Shown one piece after another: positions 24,947-33,291 of a stretch of 64,000 nucleotides of DNA. The first letter of the stretch is position 1; every line of letters begins with the position of its first letter. The stretch comes from an uncultured bacterium (GTDB lineage: Bacteria > Verrucomicrobiota > Kiritimatiellia > PWTM01), in NCBI GenBank assembly GCA_937139365.1, contig CAKZPT010000066.1, positions 33,583-97,582 on the forward strand. Direction: 5' to 3'. The position numbers and the translations under genes were made by a program. The notes under the pieces were generated by a model. It was not told where the DNA came from. It searched no databases and worked only from the letters and a program-made list of their open reading frames with translations.

Positions 24947-26284
24947 ATGCGAAACCATGAAGACATCGGACGGCGGCATTTTCTGCGGGGGATCGCAGCG
25001 GCCGGCGCCGCTGCGGCATTTCCCGCCATTGTCCCCTCCTCCGCGCTAGGCAACGCGGCAAGGGCGGCTCCGTCGGGGCGCGTAGGGGTGGCGTTGATTT
25101 CCTGCGGCGAGCGCGCAGGCTACGCGGCGCGCTATCACGGCCACGCAAAGGCGGAGATTGTCGCCGTCTGCGATCCCGTCCAGGAACGACGTGAGAAGGC
25201 CGCTCGGCAGTACGGTTGCCCTGCGATCCGGGACTTCCGCGACGCGTTGGCGCGGAAGGACGTGGATGCGGTGCACATTTCGACGCCAGACCATTGGCAC
25301 GTGCCGATCGCGCTGATGGCCGCCGCGGCGGGGAAGGACATGTACATCGAGAAGCCGCTGGGCCTGTGCATCGAGCAATGCCTGGCGGCCCGCGTGATCG
25401 TGGATCGACACCGCCGAATCGTCCAGTATGGCGCGCAGCAGCGCTCCCTGCAGCACGTCCGAATGGGCCTCGAATTGGCGTTGAACGGCCACATCGGCCG
25501 GATCCGCGAACTCTTTGCGTGGGCACCGCAGGGGGAGTCCGGCGGCAGCGCAGAGCCCGTGCTGCCCGTCCCGCCGGGTTTCGACTACGACCTTTGGCTT
25601 GGCCCGGCCCCGCAGGCGCCGTTTTGCGCCGACCGATGTCTGGGCCGGGGACCGCGAAAGGGCATCTATCACATCCACGACTACTCTATCGGCTTTATCG
25701 CCGGCTGGGGCGCCCACCCGATGGACATGCTTCAATGGTGGGCTGATCACGCCGGTCGTCGCGAAATCCCCGTCCGGTATGAGGGCTCGGGGGCGCTCCC
25801 CCTCCATGGCCTCTTCAACACCGTGACGCACTGGGACGTCCGAGCCGTATACGCCGACGGCCTGCCTCTACGTTTCATGGACGGCGGGACGGCGGCGCGA
25901 CTTCGCCCCCACCCGGGTGTCGAAGGCGACCACGGCACGCTGCTCGTCGGCGAAGAGGGGTGGATCCGCGTGTCCCGCAACGGATGGATGACTTCGCCGC
26001 GGTCTCTCATGCAGAGGGGGCGCGACCCGGGCGAGCGGCGGCTGGAGGTCAGCCCCGACCAAATCGACAATTTCGTGGATGGGGTGCTGTCGCGACGCAC
26101 GCCGGTGGATGACCTGCACTCCGCCATCCGTTCTGACCTCGCCTGCCACCTGTCGGAAATCGCCGTGCGGACCGGCCGCCCCATCCGGTGGGACCCAATC
26201 CGCGAAGTTATCGCGGACGACGCGGACGCTGCCCGCCTCATGCGCCGCGCCATGCGGGAGCCGTGGGGTCTGCCTTCCCTATGA
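24947..26284 (+). CDS. Tat-exported Gfo/Idh/MocA family oxidoreductase
   Basis: The 445-aa protein has a twin-arginine signal (GRRHFLRGIAAAGAAAAFPA, residues 8-27) and a Rossmann domain (VGVALISCGERAGY; CDPVQERREKAARQYG), then EKPLGLCIEQ, which holds the conserved EKP catalytic Lys, and GWGAHPMDMLQWW in the C-terminal domain. Tat export of cofactor-bound Gfo/Idh enzymes is typical of PVC bacteria and Bacteroidota, where they act on sugars or glycosides in the periplasm. GGGAGG precedes the ATG. It follows the TIM-barrel gene after 132 bases. Confidence 0.92.
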   Translation: MRNHEDIGRRHFLRGIAAAGAAAAFPAIVPSSALGNAARAAPSGRVGVALISCGERAGYAARYHGHAKAEIVAVCDPVQERREKAARQYGCPAIRDFRDALARKDVDAVHISTPDHWHVPIALMAAAAGKDMYIEKPLGLCIEQCLAARVIVDRHRRIVQYGAQQRSLQHVRMGLELALNGHIGRIRELFAWAPQGESGGSAEPVLPVPPGFDYDLWLGPAPQAPFCADRCLGRGPRKGIYHIHDYSIGFIAGWGAHPMDMLQWWADHAGRREIPVRYEGSGALPLHGLFNTVTHWDVRAVYADGLPLRFMDGGTAARLRPHPGVEGDHGTLLVGEEGWIRVSRNGWMTSPRSLMQRGRDPGERRLEVSPDQIDNFVDGVLSRRTPVDDLHSAIRSDLACHLSEIAVRTGRPIRWDPIREVIADDADAARLMRRAMREPWGLPSL

Positions 26285-26695
26285 TTGGGGCGAGACCCAC
26301 AAACTGGGTCCGCCGTCCGCCTGTCAAAGGGGCGATTCGGGGAGTGGTGGTTTCGCCAACCGGCGGAGGCGTATCGGCGTCGCCAAGAGTGGCCCGGAGA
26401 TCGGCGTGCGGCGCGTCGACCCTCTCGGCCAGATGCGGGCACCGCGGACCGTTTCGCCTCACGACGCCGTCGAGCGCCAGAAACCCTGGCGCGCCATGAT
26501 TGGCCGAAACCGCGGGAGGAACCGCCTTCCCCTCCCCGACCGCCGTTGCCGCGCGTGCACAAATCGCGCCGCCCGTGGCGGCGCTGTTTCACACGTTGGG
26601 CCGAATGCCTGGCACGATCCTGCTATAGGTGCGTGCCGGCTCTGCCGCGGAATCCGTTCTTGTCAACCAGCGGTGGCTCCCGTACATTCGCCCGC
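26285..26695. other. 411-base stretch with no recognised gene
   Basis: This lies between the Gfo/Idh stop and the FrhB-like start. A small hairpin GACCCA-CAAAC-TGGGTC (26294-26310) follows the stop codon but lacks a T-run, so it is a weak terminator candidate. The FrhB frame is open through this stretch but has no ATG and no family motifs there. Confidence 0.5.
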
Positions 26696-28093
26696 GTGGG
26701 CGGACCGAGCGACCACTTCGCGGGCGACCCCTACCGCAATGCGGACGGGATCCGTCGGGTCGTTCGCGAGGGGCTGTGTCACCGTTGCGGGGCCTGCATC
26801 GGCCTGTGTCCGGTCGGCACGTTCACCATTCGTGATGGCTACCCCTACCCCGTCGGCGAATGCATTCGCTGCAACATCTGCGTGCGGGTGTGCTCCGGCC
26901 TCGAGGTGGACTACCCCGCCCTTGGCCGCCTTGTCCACGGCGAGGGCTACCGTTTCGGCCCGCTGACCGGGCCGACGCGGAGCGTGTGGATTGCCCATGC
27001 GACCGACCGCGCCATTCGCGCAGGCGGCGCCAGCGGCGGCGTGGCGACCGGCGCGCTCGCCCACTGGCTTCGGCGGGGCGAGATCCGCGGCGCGATCGTG
27101 ACGGCCGCCGATCCCAACGAGCCGGCCCGCGGCACGGGCTTCGTCGCCCGCACCGTCGAGGAGCTTGGCCGCACGCAGCAGTCCCGGTACACAACCGCGC
27201 CGAGTTTCGCCGCGCTCGCACAGATTCGGGACGAAGACGGCCCCTTCGCCGCCGTCGGCCTCCCCTGCCAGATCCATTCCTTGCGCAAGCGGCAGGCGAT
27301 GGACCCCCGATGGATCTCCCGCGTCCCGATCGTCATCGGTCTTCTCTGTCACTACAACCTGCCATGGGAGGTCGTCCGGCTGACGGCCGAGCTCTTTGCG
27401 CCGCCCGGCGCTCATCCGGTGCGTTGCTTCTCCCGCCAGAAGGACGATCGCGGCTGGCCATGCAACACTATGGAGATCCACTACAGCGACGGAAGCGTTC
27501 GCCGGAGTCCGTTTTCGCCCGCGGCAACGTTCAACGTGATCTCCCGTGTAGCGCCGCTTGGTCGATGCCTGTTTTGCTTCGACGCCTGCGCCGAATTCGC
27601 GGATTTCTCCGTCGGCGACCCATGGATCCGAGGTCCCGACGGCAGATGGAAGTATCATTCGTCCGAGGGCTTCACGCTGGTCTTCATCCAGACCGAACAG
27701 GGCGAGCGGCTGTGGCGGCGGCTGCTGGAGGAGGGCGCGATCGAGGGATTCCAGATTCCCTTTGAGGAATTCCTCGAGAATGGCCAACGCGACATGATCG
27801 TCGAAAAAAAGGAGCGGACGGCGCTCCGCGTTCGCGTCTGCCGCGCGCTGGGCCGGCCCGTCCCGCGGTACCCGGTTGCACTCCCGCGTACCTCCCCCCG
27901 GCAGCTTGTCAGGGAGCTGCTGTTCTGGGTGACGAGACTGAACACCGTCTCGCAGCGCTGGCAGCGCCTTTTGTTGCGAATCGGCTTCGGTCCGCTTGGT
28001 CAATGGCTGTTGCGGCGCCGGGAGCAAGGACGCGAGCGCGTTGCTCGGCGTCGCGCGCAACGGAAAGCTGGCGCGGCCGCCCCCCGCCGGTGA
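26696..28093 (+). CDS. FrhB/FdhB-type coenzyme F420 hydrogenase/dehydrogenase beta-subunit family protein with two [4Fe-4S] clusters
   Basis: The 465-aa protein starts at a GTG (26696). An N-terminal ferredoxin module has two cysteine sets (LCHRCGACIGLCP near residue 23 and CIRCNICVRVC near 50), followed by an FrhB N domain (RAGGASGGVATGAL) and C domain (VGLPCQIHSLRK; CLFCFDACAEFADFSVGD). The family carries flavin and links ferredoxin-type electrons to F420 or other substrates; many bacterial members sit in polysaccharide loci with unknown substrates. The C-terminus (about residues 395-465) is basic with an amphipathic helix. No partner hydrogenase subunits are adjacent. Confidence 0.8.
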   Translation: MGGPSDHFAGDPYRNADGIRRVVREGLCHRCGACIGLCPVGTFTIRDGYPYPVGECIRCNICVRVCSGLEVDYPALGRLVHGEGYRFGPLTGPTRSVWIAHATDRAIRAGGASGGVATGALAHWLRRGEIRGAIVTAADPNEPARGTGFVARTVEELGRTQQSRYTTAPSFAALAQIRDEDGPFAAVGLPCQIHSLRKRQAMDPRWISRVPIVIGLLCHYNLPWEVVRLTAELFAPPGAHPVRCFSRQKDDRGWPCNTMEIHYSDGSVRRSPFSPAATFNVISRVAPLGRCLFCFDACAEFADFSVGDPWIRGPDGRWKYHSSEGFTLVFIQTEQGERLWRRLLEEGAIEGFQIPFEEFLENGQRDMIVEKKERTALRVRVCRALGRPVPRYPVALPRTSPRQLVRELLFWVTRLNTVSQRWQRLLLRIGFGPLGQWLLRRREQGRERVARRRAQRKAGAAAPRR

Positions 28094-28109
28094 TGCCGCC
28101 GGGTCGCGT

Positions 28110-28277
28110 TCAGCCAGCCCACTGCGACGGCCGCCGCAGGGCCGCGAGCACGGTCGGACGGAGCCGCGCGAACCGCGCTCCCGCCGGCATCGCGCGGCGC
28201 CAGCGCACGGCGGGACTCGGCCATATCCAGCTCGCCGCGGTGGTGGCCGCCGCCTGAACGAACTTGCGCCGCTTCAT
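28110..28277 (-). CDS. 55-aa Tat-signal ORF translationally coupled to amrS (remnant or micro-protein)
   Basis: The ATG at 28277 overlaps the amrS stop (ATGA). The first residues, MKRRKFVQAAATTAASWIW, are a good twin-arginine signal (RR-x-F), followed by about 35 Arg/Ala-rich residues and a stop. The rest of an exported protein is missing, so this may be the decayed start of a Tat-exported partner of the AmrS system or a genuine short protein. It converges with the FrhB-like gene, 16 bases away. Confidence 0.5.
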   Translation of the reverse strand: MKRRKFVQAAATTAASWIWPSPAVRWRRAMPAGARFARLRPTVLAALRRPSQWAG

Positions 28278-29260
28278 CGCCACACCCCCGCCACGGTCTC
28301 CGCACAGTACCCGCACGCCCCGCCCACGATGCGATTCTCCAGCACCGAAAAGCGGAACCGCCGCACCACCGCCCGCCGGCAGGCTGGGCAGAAGGTCGTT
28401 TCGCCGTCGGGGATCCGGACGTTGCCGGCGTACACGTATCGCAGCCCCTCGGCCAGCCCGATCTCGCGGGCCCGAGAGAGCGCGTCGGGGGGAGTCGGGG
28501 GCAGGTGCCGCAACCGGTACTGCGGGTAAAACGCCGAGTAGTGCAGCGGGGTGTCCGGCCCCAGAACCCCGTGCACCCAGGCCGCCACTCTCCGGAGGTC
28601 CTCGTCCGAATCGTTCAGTGTGGGGATGACGAGGTTGGTGACCTCCACCCACACGCCCAGCGACTTCATCAATTCGATCGCGCGGAGGATCGGCGCCAGC
28701 TCTCCGTCGCACACGTCGCGGTACCGCGCCTCGCTCATGAACTTCAAGTCGATGTTCGCGGCGTCCATGACGGAGGCCAGCTCGCGCGCGGGCGCCTCGT
28801 TAAGGTAAGCCGCCGTGACCAGGACACTGCGTACGCCGGCGGTCCGCGCCAACCGGGCGGTGTCGAGCGTGTACTCATACCAACACACCGGCTCGGTGTA
28901 GGTGAAGGCGATCGCAGGGCAACCCTCGCGGCGCGCCAGCCCGACGACCGCCGGGGGCAGGAGAGCGGCCGCATCCACGTCCTCCGGGTTGGCCTGGGAA
29001 ATCTCCCAGTTCTGGCAGTTCTTGCAGTGAAGGTTGCAGCCCGCCGTCGCCAGCGAAAGGATCGGTGTCCCCGGCAGGAAGTGGAACAGCGGCTTTTTTT
29101 CCATCGGATCCACGTGCACCGCGCACGGGAACCCGTAGGTCAACGCGACAAGCCGCCCATCGAGATTCGCCCGGATGCGGCAGTCACCCCGCTCCCCCGG
29201 CCCGAGATGGCACTCGCGCGGGCAGAGCTCGCAGACCACGATGGCCCGTTTATCCCGCAC
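28274..29260 (-). CDS. amrS: AmmeMemoRadiSam system radical SAM enzyme
   Basis: The 328-aa radical SAM enzyme carries the Cx3Cx2C cluster motif in TAGCNLHCKNCQNWEIS (about residues 73-89). An N-terminal CELCPRECHLGPGERGDC resembles the PflA-like AmrS branch, and a C-terminal zinc-ribbon-like pair FCPAC ... GGACGYC is present. Family role: part of a widely conserved but functionally unresolved system with AMMECR1 and Memo proteins; neither partner is seen in this window. It begins with GTG. Its stop is coupled to a 55-aa Tat-signal ORF. Confidence 0.9.
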   Translation of the reverse strand: MRDKRAIVVCELCPRECHLGPGERGDCRIRANLDGRLVALTYGFPCAVHVDPMEKKPLFHFLPGTPILSLATAGCNLHCKNCQNWEISQANPEDVDAAALLPPAVVGLARREGCPAIAFTYTEPVCWYEYTLDTARLARTAGVRSVLVTAAYLNEAPARELASVMDAANIDLKFMSEARYRDVCDGELAPILRAIELMKSLGVWVEVTNLVIPTLNDSDEDLRRVAAWVHGVLGPDTPLHYSAFYPQYRLRHLPPTPPDALSRAREIGLAEGLRYVYAGNVRIPDGETTFCPACRRAVVRRFRFSVLENRIVGGACGYCAETVAGVWR

Positions 29261-29338
29261 GCTAGCAACATACCTCTACCCCTCCCCGTGCGCCACCCAT
29301 GCACCCCCTGGTCCGATGGCCGCGGAGAAGGGGTTGCC

Positions 29339-30001
29339 TCAGGCGTCCTGGAGAAGTTGCCGCGCGTCGAGATGAGGACCCGGAAACAGTTCGGTCAGCG
29401 GCGCCGAGGGCCTGCCCTGAAACAGACCGGCCGCGGCCTCGAAGCCCTCCCGCGGGTAATCCAGCGCCCCCGTCAGCCGCCCGGTGGCGGTGTCCACCAC
29501 CACAAAACGGAGGTGGCCCGGCCCCCCGGCCTCCCCCGCGTAATACAAGCGGCAGGCGGCCGGGTCGGCGCGCGACGGATTGCGAGAGTGGATCATGTAC
29601 TTGACGTACTCGATCAGCCGGGGATCCAATCCCGCTTCGCAGACGAGGATGCGTTCCACCAGTTCGCGGCGCTCGTACGCCAGATGCATCCGGAAATCGG
29701 GGGCCGCGGCCGCGCACGACGACTCCATGGCCCGGAATTGCTCCGCGACCTCCTCCTTCCGGTTCGCGCCGTCCGGCACCCACCAGACCGCGAACCGCCG
29801 CCCGGGATCGAGGTAGAAGACCGGCGTATCGATGCGGAAACGCCAGTGGCAGGCGTCGCACTCCACGACGTTCAGCCGATCGGCGAAGATTGCATCGCGC
29901 AACTCCGGCTCGTCCGCCGCGTGGATCACCTCCCGGACCTCGACGCGCATCGGCTCGCCGCATTTCGGACAACGGATGTCGTGCAGACGGGTGCGACTCA
30001 T
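29339..30001 (-). CDS. CpXC-domain protein
   Basis: The 220-aa protein starts at MSRTRLHDIRCPKCGE, with GAGGGG upstream. Two CxxC knuckles (CPKC near residue 11 and CDAC near 50) form the CpXC zinc-ribbon domain, followed by an alpha/beta C-terminal part with YERRELVERIL and HLRFVVVDTATGRLTGAL. Function of the family is unknown. It precedes amrS on the same strand with a 78-base gap and diverges from the parvulin-like gene. Confidence 0.8.
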   Translation of the reverse strand: MSRTRLHDIRCPKCGEPMRVEVREVIHAADEPELRDAIFADRLNVVECDACHWRFRIDTPVFYLDPGRRFAVWWVPDGANRKEEVAEQFRAMESSCAAAAPDFRMHLAYERRELVERILVCEAGLDPRLIEYVKYMIHSRNPSRADPAACRLYYAGEAGGPGHLRFVVVDTATGRLTGALDYPREGFEAAAGLFQGRPSAPLTELFPGPHLDARQLLQDA

Positions 30002-30091
30002 CCCCTCATGATCCGCCATCCGTCCCCGCGCGCCAAGCCCCATGGCCTCGGTGGTCGCAGGCATACCGCTGTTCGTCTACCATCGGGATCC

Positions 30092-30973
30092 ATGAACGCC
30101 CCCGTCAGCCGCTGGCCCGGCCAGGCCCCGCCGTCCGTGACGGTCAATGGGGAATCCGTTGCGCCGGAGCGCCTTCGGGAGTCGCTCGACGAGCTTTTGG
30201 CCCGCTACCGGGAACACCTGCCGCCCGCGGAGATCGAGGCATCGCTGCCGGCCATTCGGGAGGACGCCCTCCAGAACGCCATCGAACGCACTCTCCTCCT
30301 CCAGACGGCGCGCAAGGTCTTGTCTTCACGCGAACTGGCCGAGGCCGTGACCGAGGCCCGGCGGCACGTCGAACCGATGCTGGGGCCTGCCGCTGCCGAC
30401 GGCTCCCACGATCCGCTCCTCCTGGCGCGCCTGGAGGAGGACGCCGTGCTGAGACGGTACTACACGATCCTCTGCCGAGACGTTCCACGCCCTCGGATGG
30501 ACGAATGTCGGTCCTTCTACGCGCAGCATCCTGAGCAGTTCAACGCCGGCGAAAAGGTCGGTTTGACGATCCTTCGATGGGACGACCCGGCGGCGGTGTC
30601 GCCCGCGGTCCTCCACGCCCACCTGCTCAATGCCCGCGAACGACTCGTCGGCGGCGAGCCGGTCGACTCCGTCCTCGTATCGCTGCAAGCGGCAGGAGCC
30701 GAGGTCCGGAACGTCAGGGTGGACGTGGCCGCTCTCCCCCTTGGCGTCGTCGAGGCCCTCGCGGTCCTCGAGGTCGGTCGCTGGTCCACCATCGTCCGAT
30801 GGGAATTCAACCCGGTTCTGATCCGTCTTGACGAACGCATTCCGCCGTGCTGCGCGTCTTTCTCCGAGGTCTGGCGGATGGTCGAAGACATCCTCTGGAC
30901 CGAACGCAAGGAGGCCCGTATCGGCGAGGAGGTGGACCGCATGTTGGCCAAGGCTGTGATCGCAGTGCAATAA
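30092..30973 (+). CDS. parvulin/SurA-like protein, degenerate PPIase domain
   Basis: The 293-aa protein has a SurA/PrsA-like helical N-terminal region (LLARYREHLPPAEIEASLPA; ALQNAIERTLLLQTA), then a C-terminal half resembling a parvulin domain (CRSFYAQHPEQFNAGEKV; LEVGRWSTIVRWEFNPVLIRL). The usual GGDLG loop of active parvulins is missing and no signal peptide is seen, so it may be a cytoplasmic chaperone-like protein. Start is ATG 30092. A longer reading frame upstream is a shadow of the CpXC and amrS genes. Confidence 0.6.
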   Translation: MNAPVSRWPGQAPPSVTVNGESVAPERLRESLDELLARYREHLPPAEIEASLPAIREDALQNAIERTLLLQTARKVLSSRELAEAVTEARRHVEPMLGPAAADGSHDPLLLARLEEDAVLRRYYTILCRDVPRPRMDECRSFYAQHPEQFNAGEKVGLTILRWDDPAAVSPAVLHAHLLNARERLVGGEPVDSVLVSLQAAGAEVRNVRVDVAALPLGVVEALAVLEVGRWSTIVRWEFNPVLIRLDERIPPCCASFSEVWRMVEDILWTERKEARIGEEVDRMLAKAVIAVQ

Positions 30974-31071
30974 ACCATCTCGACTGACGTTGATTTGGCA
31001 AAGAGGCGGCCGGTGGCTCATGGCATGTCGAGCCGCCCAGATCGAGTGACGAAAGATAAAGGAGAAACGGA

Positions 31072-31413
31072 ATGACGAAATGGATGGTGTGCGCTGCAGT
31101 GGCCGCCGTGGCCATGGCGGCGATGGCGGGGGAGAGAGCCGAGAAGAAGGAAGGCGGGCGCGCCGGCGGTGCTGCCATGTTCAAGAAGATGGACGCCGAT
31201 GGCAACGGCACGGTCTCGCTCGAGGAATACGTCAAGGCACGCAACCCCGCCGGCGACGAAGCTCGTATGAAATGCGAGAGGGTCTTCAAGAAGATGGACG
31301 CCAACTCCGACGGCCAGCTGACGGCGGACGAGATGCGGGAATGGATGAAGTCCCATGCCGCCAAGGTGAAGCCTGAGAGCGCGCCCGCCCAAGGCGGCGA
31401 AAACAAACAATAG
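31072..31413 (+). CDS. secreted EF-hand calcium-binding protein
   Basis: The 113-aa protein has a signal peptide (about residues 1-20) and two EF-hand loops: DADGNGTVSLEEY near residue 41 and DANSDGQLTADEM near 76, each with Asp/Asn/Gly positions suited to Ca2+ binding. AAGGAG lies nine bases before the ATG. A strong terminator follows. Role unknown; perhaps a calcium-dependent periplasmic structural or sensor protein. Confidence 0.9.
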   Translation: MTKWMVCAAVAAVAMAAMAGERAEKKEGGRAGGAAMFKKMDADGNGTVSLEEYVKARNPAGDEARMKCERVFKKMDANSDGQLTADEMREWMKSHAAKVKPESAPAQGGENKQ

Positions 31414-31434
31414 ACCTCCCCACCCTCCAACCCG

Positions 31435-31470
31435 ACGGCCGCGCCGTGCCCACGGCGCGGCCGTTTCCTT
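31435..31470 (+). terminator. intrinsic terminator after the EF-hand gene
   Basis: ACGGCCGCGCCGTG (31435-31448) is the exact reverse complement of 31451-31464, giving a very stable GC hairpin followed by the T-rich TTTCCTT. It lies 22 bases beyond the EF-hand stop. Confidence 0.85.
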
Positions 31471-31555
31471 GCGTCCGTCCCCCGGTGTTGCAATTCGGAT
31501 GACGATGTCGTTTATTTTTCGGCCGGCAGCGCAGGAGCGAAAGGAACCGCCGACC

Positions 31556-32044
31556 ATGATCAGCAAGAAAACGGCCGAGGCTCTGAACGAACAGATCGGC
31601 AAGGAGTTGTATTCGTCCCATCTCTACCTCGCCATGGGCGCCTACCTTCAGGCCGAGGGATTGCCGGGAATGGCCGGCTGGTTGAAGGCGCACGCCGAGG
31701 AGGAGCGCGGACACGCGATGCGTCTGATCAAGTACGTGGAGGACCAGGGGGCTCCCGTCCGCCTTTCGGGCATCGCCGAGCCGCCTGCGGAGTATGGCTC
31801 GCCGCGTCAGGTGTTCGAGGCCGTGCTCGATCACGAGCGGAAAATCACGGCCTCCATCCACGCGCTCGTCGAGCTGGCGATCGAGGAGCGGGATTTCGCC
31901 ACTCAAGCCATGCTGCAGTGGTTTGTCACGGAACAAGTCGAGGAGGAAAGCGTCGCCTCGGAGACCGTCGCGAAATTCAAGATGATCGGTGGAGACGCCA
32001 GGGGGATCTACCTGCTGGACCGAGAACTCGGCCAGCGCAAGTGA
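31556..32044 (+). CDS. ftnA: ferritin (non-haem iron storage)
   Basis: The 162-aa four-helix ferritin stores iron after oxidising Fe2+. Ferroxidase-centre residues are seen in EQIGKELYSSHLY (Glu near 17), HAEEERGHAM (Glu/His near 50-53), ERDFATQAMLQWFVTEQVEEE (Glu near 94 region and Gln/Glu near 127-130). Start ATG 31556 is preceded by AAGGA. It is isolated from the EF-hand gene by the terminator, so it is probably transcribed on its own and iron- or oxidant-regulated, though no Fur box was recognised. Confidence 0.95.
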   Translation: MISKKTAEALNEQIGKELYSSHLYLAMGAYLQAEGLPGMAGWLKAHAEEERGHAMRLIKYVEDQGAPVRLSGIAEPPAEYGSPRQVFEAVLDHERKITASIHALVELAIEERDFATQAMLQWFVTEQVEEESVASETVAKFKMIGGDARGIYLLDRELGQRK

Positions 32045-32142
32045 GATCGCGGCTCGATCGACTCTTCGTCCGCCGGTGGGGTTGCGCAACCCGCCCCGCA
32101 TGCTACGATGAGCCGGCGTCAACCACCGCAGGAGTCAGGACC

Positions 32143-32895
32143 ATGAACGTACGTCGTTTTCTTCGGGCGGCGATGGTGACGGTGGCGCTGGGGGGAACCG
32201 CGGCCGTCGCGCAAGACTGTATCGTGGCCCCAGCCCGCTATTCGGTTCTGCAGGTCCTTTTCGATGTCGCCAGCACCCGCTCGGTGGGACTCGTCGCCTA
32301 TCAAGGTAATGCAAAGACCGATCGGCCCGTCCTGCATGCATGGAACGGCCAAGAATGGGTGGCCGTGTCGATGGAGGCGTTTCGCGACGGCACGTTCGCG
32401 TCCGTTCGTCCTGCCCGCATCGCCCTGCTGGGCGGCGAGGACCTGCTTCCGCCGGCCCTCGCCGCAGCTGCGCAGGCCGTGGCACCCGTTGTCGTGAACT
32501 GGACGAACCTCGAGAACGCAGCGATCATCAACGCGGCCGGCCGGTGGTTGGGATTCACGACCCGGGAATGGACCTGGTTGGCCCGCCGTTACAACATGAC
32601 CCTCTCCGACGCCAACGAGGAACGGCGCCGCGACAGCTGGTATTACCACCCGCACCCGCACCTGCGCCGGACGCTCTTCGGCCCGCCTCCGGCCGAACGT
32701 AGCGCCATGCCTGCGGCTGAACATCGAGACGACATCTCCGGGGCGCCGCCGCCAGCCGCGCCCCCCCCGTCCCCTGTCGCCGCGCCGCCTCCGAACTCAC
32801 CGCCACCCGCGGCGGCGCCTGCGCCCTCGTTTGCCCCCAACGCCATGTGGGAGAAGCCGGAACCGCCGCCCTGGCGCGACGCCGGCATTAAATAG
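32143..32895 (+). CDS. secreted hypothetical protein with proline-rich C-terminus
   Basis: The 250-aa protein has a signal peptide (about residues 1-22, ending AAVAQ), an alpha/beta region with paired segments VGLVAYQGNAKTDRPVLHAW and ARIALLGGEDLLPPALAAAA, then a Pro/Ala-rich tail (about residues 200-235) likely to be extended or wall-spanning. GGAGTCAGGA precedes the ATG. No family recognised. It is followed 12 bases later by another secreted unknown, so the two form a pair. Confidence 0.75.
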   Translation: MNVRRFLRAAMVTVALGGTAAVAQDCIVAPARYSVLQVLFDVASTRSVGLVAYQGNAKTDRPVLHAWNGQEWVAVSMEAFRDGTFASVRPARIALLGGEDLLPPALAAAAQAVAPVVVNWTNLENAAIINAAGRWLGFTTREWTWLARRYNMTLSDANEERRRDSWYYHPHPHLRRTLFGPPPAERSAMPAAEHRDDISGAPPPAAPPPSPVAAPPPNSPPPAAAPAPSFAPNAMWEKPEPPPWRDAGIK

Positions 32896-32907
32896 CCGGG
32901 AAATGCG

Positions 32908-33282
32908 ATGCGCCGCGCGGCCCCGATGATGGCCGTGTTGGCGGCGGTCCTCGCCGCGCGCGCCGACGAAAAGTCCGCCGGGACGCCCCGAAAACCGTCC
33001 TGGCTGCCCGACGCCCATCGCGCCCTTTTCGTCTGCGTCGTCGAAGACCAGGTCACCCTGAGCTGGAAGTCCGAAAAAGGCTATCTCTACACCATCATCT
33101 ACACCGACAAGCCGAGCGGCGACGCCCACTGGCAACCCCTGCCGGGATACATCCGAATGCCCGGGACCGGCCGGACGGAGACGTTGCAGTTTCGTGTAGA
33201 CCCCACACGGCCGCGGCGGTTCAACCTCCGCGTGGAAGAGGCCTCCAAGGCCTCCGAAGCCCCTCGCCCCCCCCGCCGCTGA
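32908..33282 (+). CDS. small secreted hypothetical protein
   Basis: The 124-aa protein has a short signal peptide (about residues 1-20) and one beta-rich domain (VCVVEDQVTLSWKSEKGYLY ... RTETLQFRVDPTRPRRFNLRV) that looks like an immunoglobulin-like or carbohydrate-binding beta sandwich. It is co-transcribed with the preceding secreted protein and converges on the RNA methyltransferase gene. Function unknown. Confidence 0.7.
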   Translation: MRRAAPMMAVLAAVLAARADEKSAGTPRKPSWLPDAHRALFVCVVEDQVTLSWKSEKGYLYTIIYTDKPSGDAHWQPLPGYIRMPGTGRTETLQFRVDPTRPRRFNLRVEEASKASEAPRPPRR

Positions 33283-33291
33283 GGGGACGCT

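Noticed and set aside
26294..26310. Terminator after the Gfo/Idh gene
   Set aside because: The six-base hairpin has no T-run, so it is kept only as a note in the gene-free stretch.
28505..30091. Very long plus-strand open frame (about 529 codons) ahead of the parvulin-like gene
   Set aside because: It is a GC-driven shadow of amrS and the CpXC gene on the other strand; the real start is ATG 30092.
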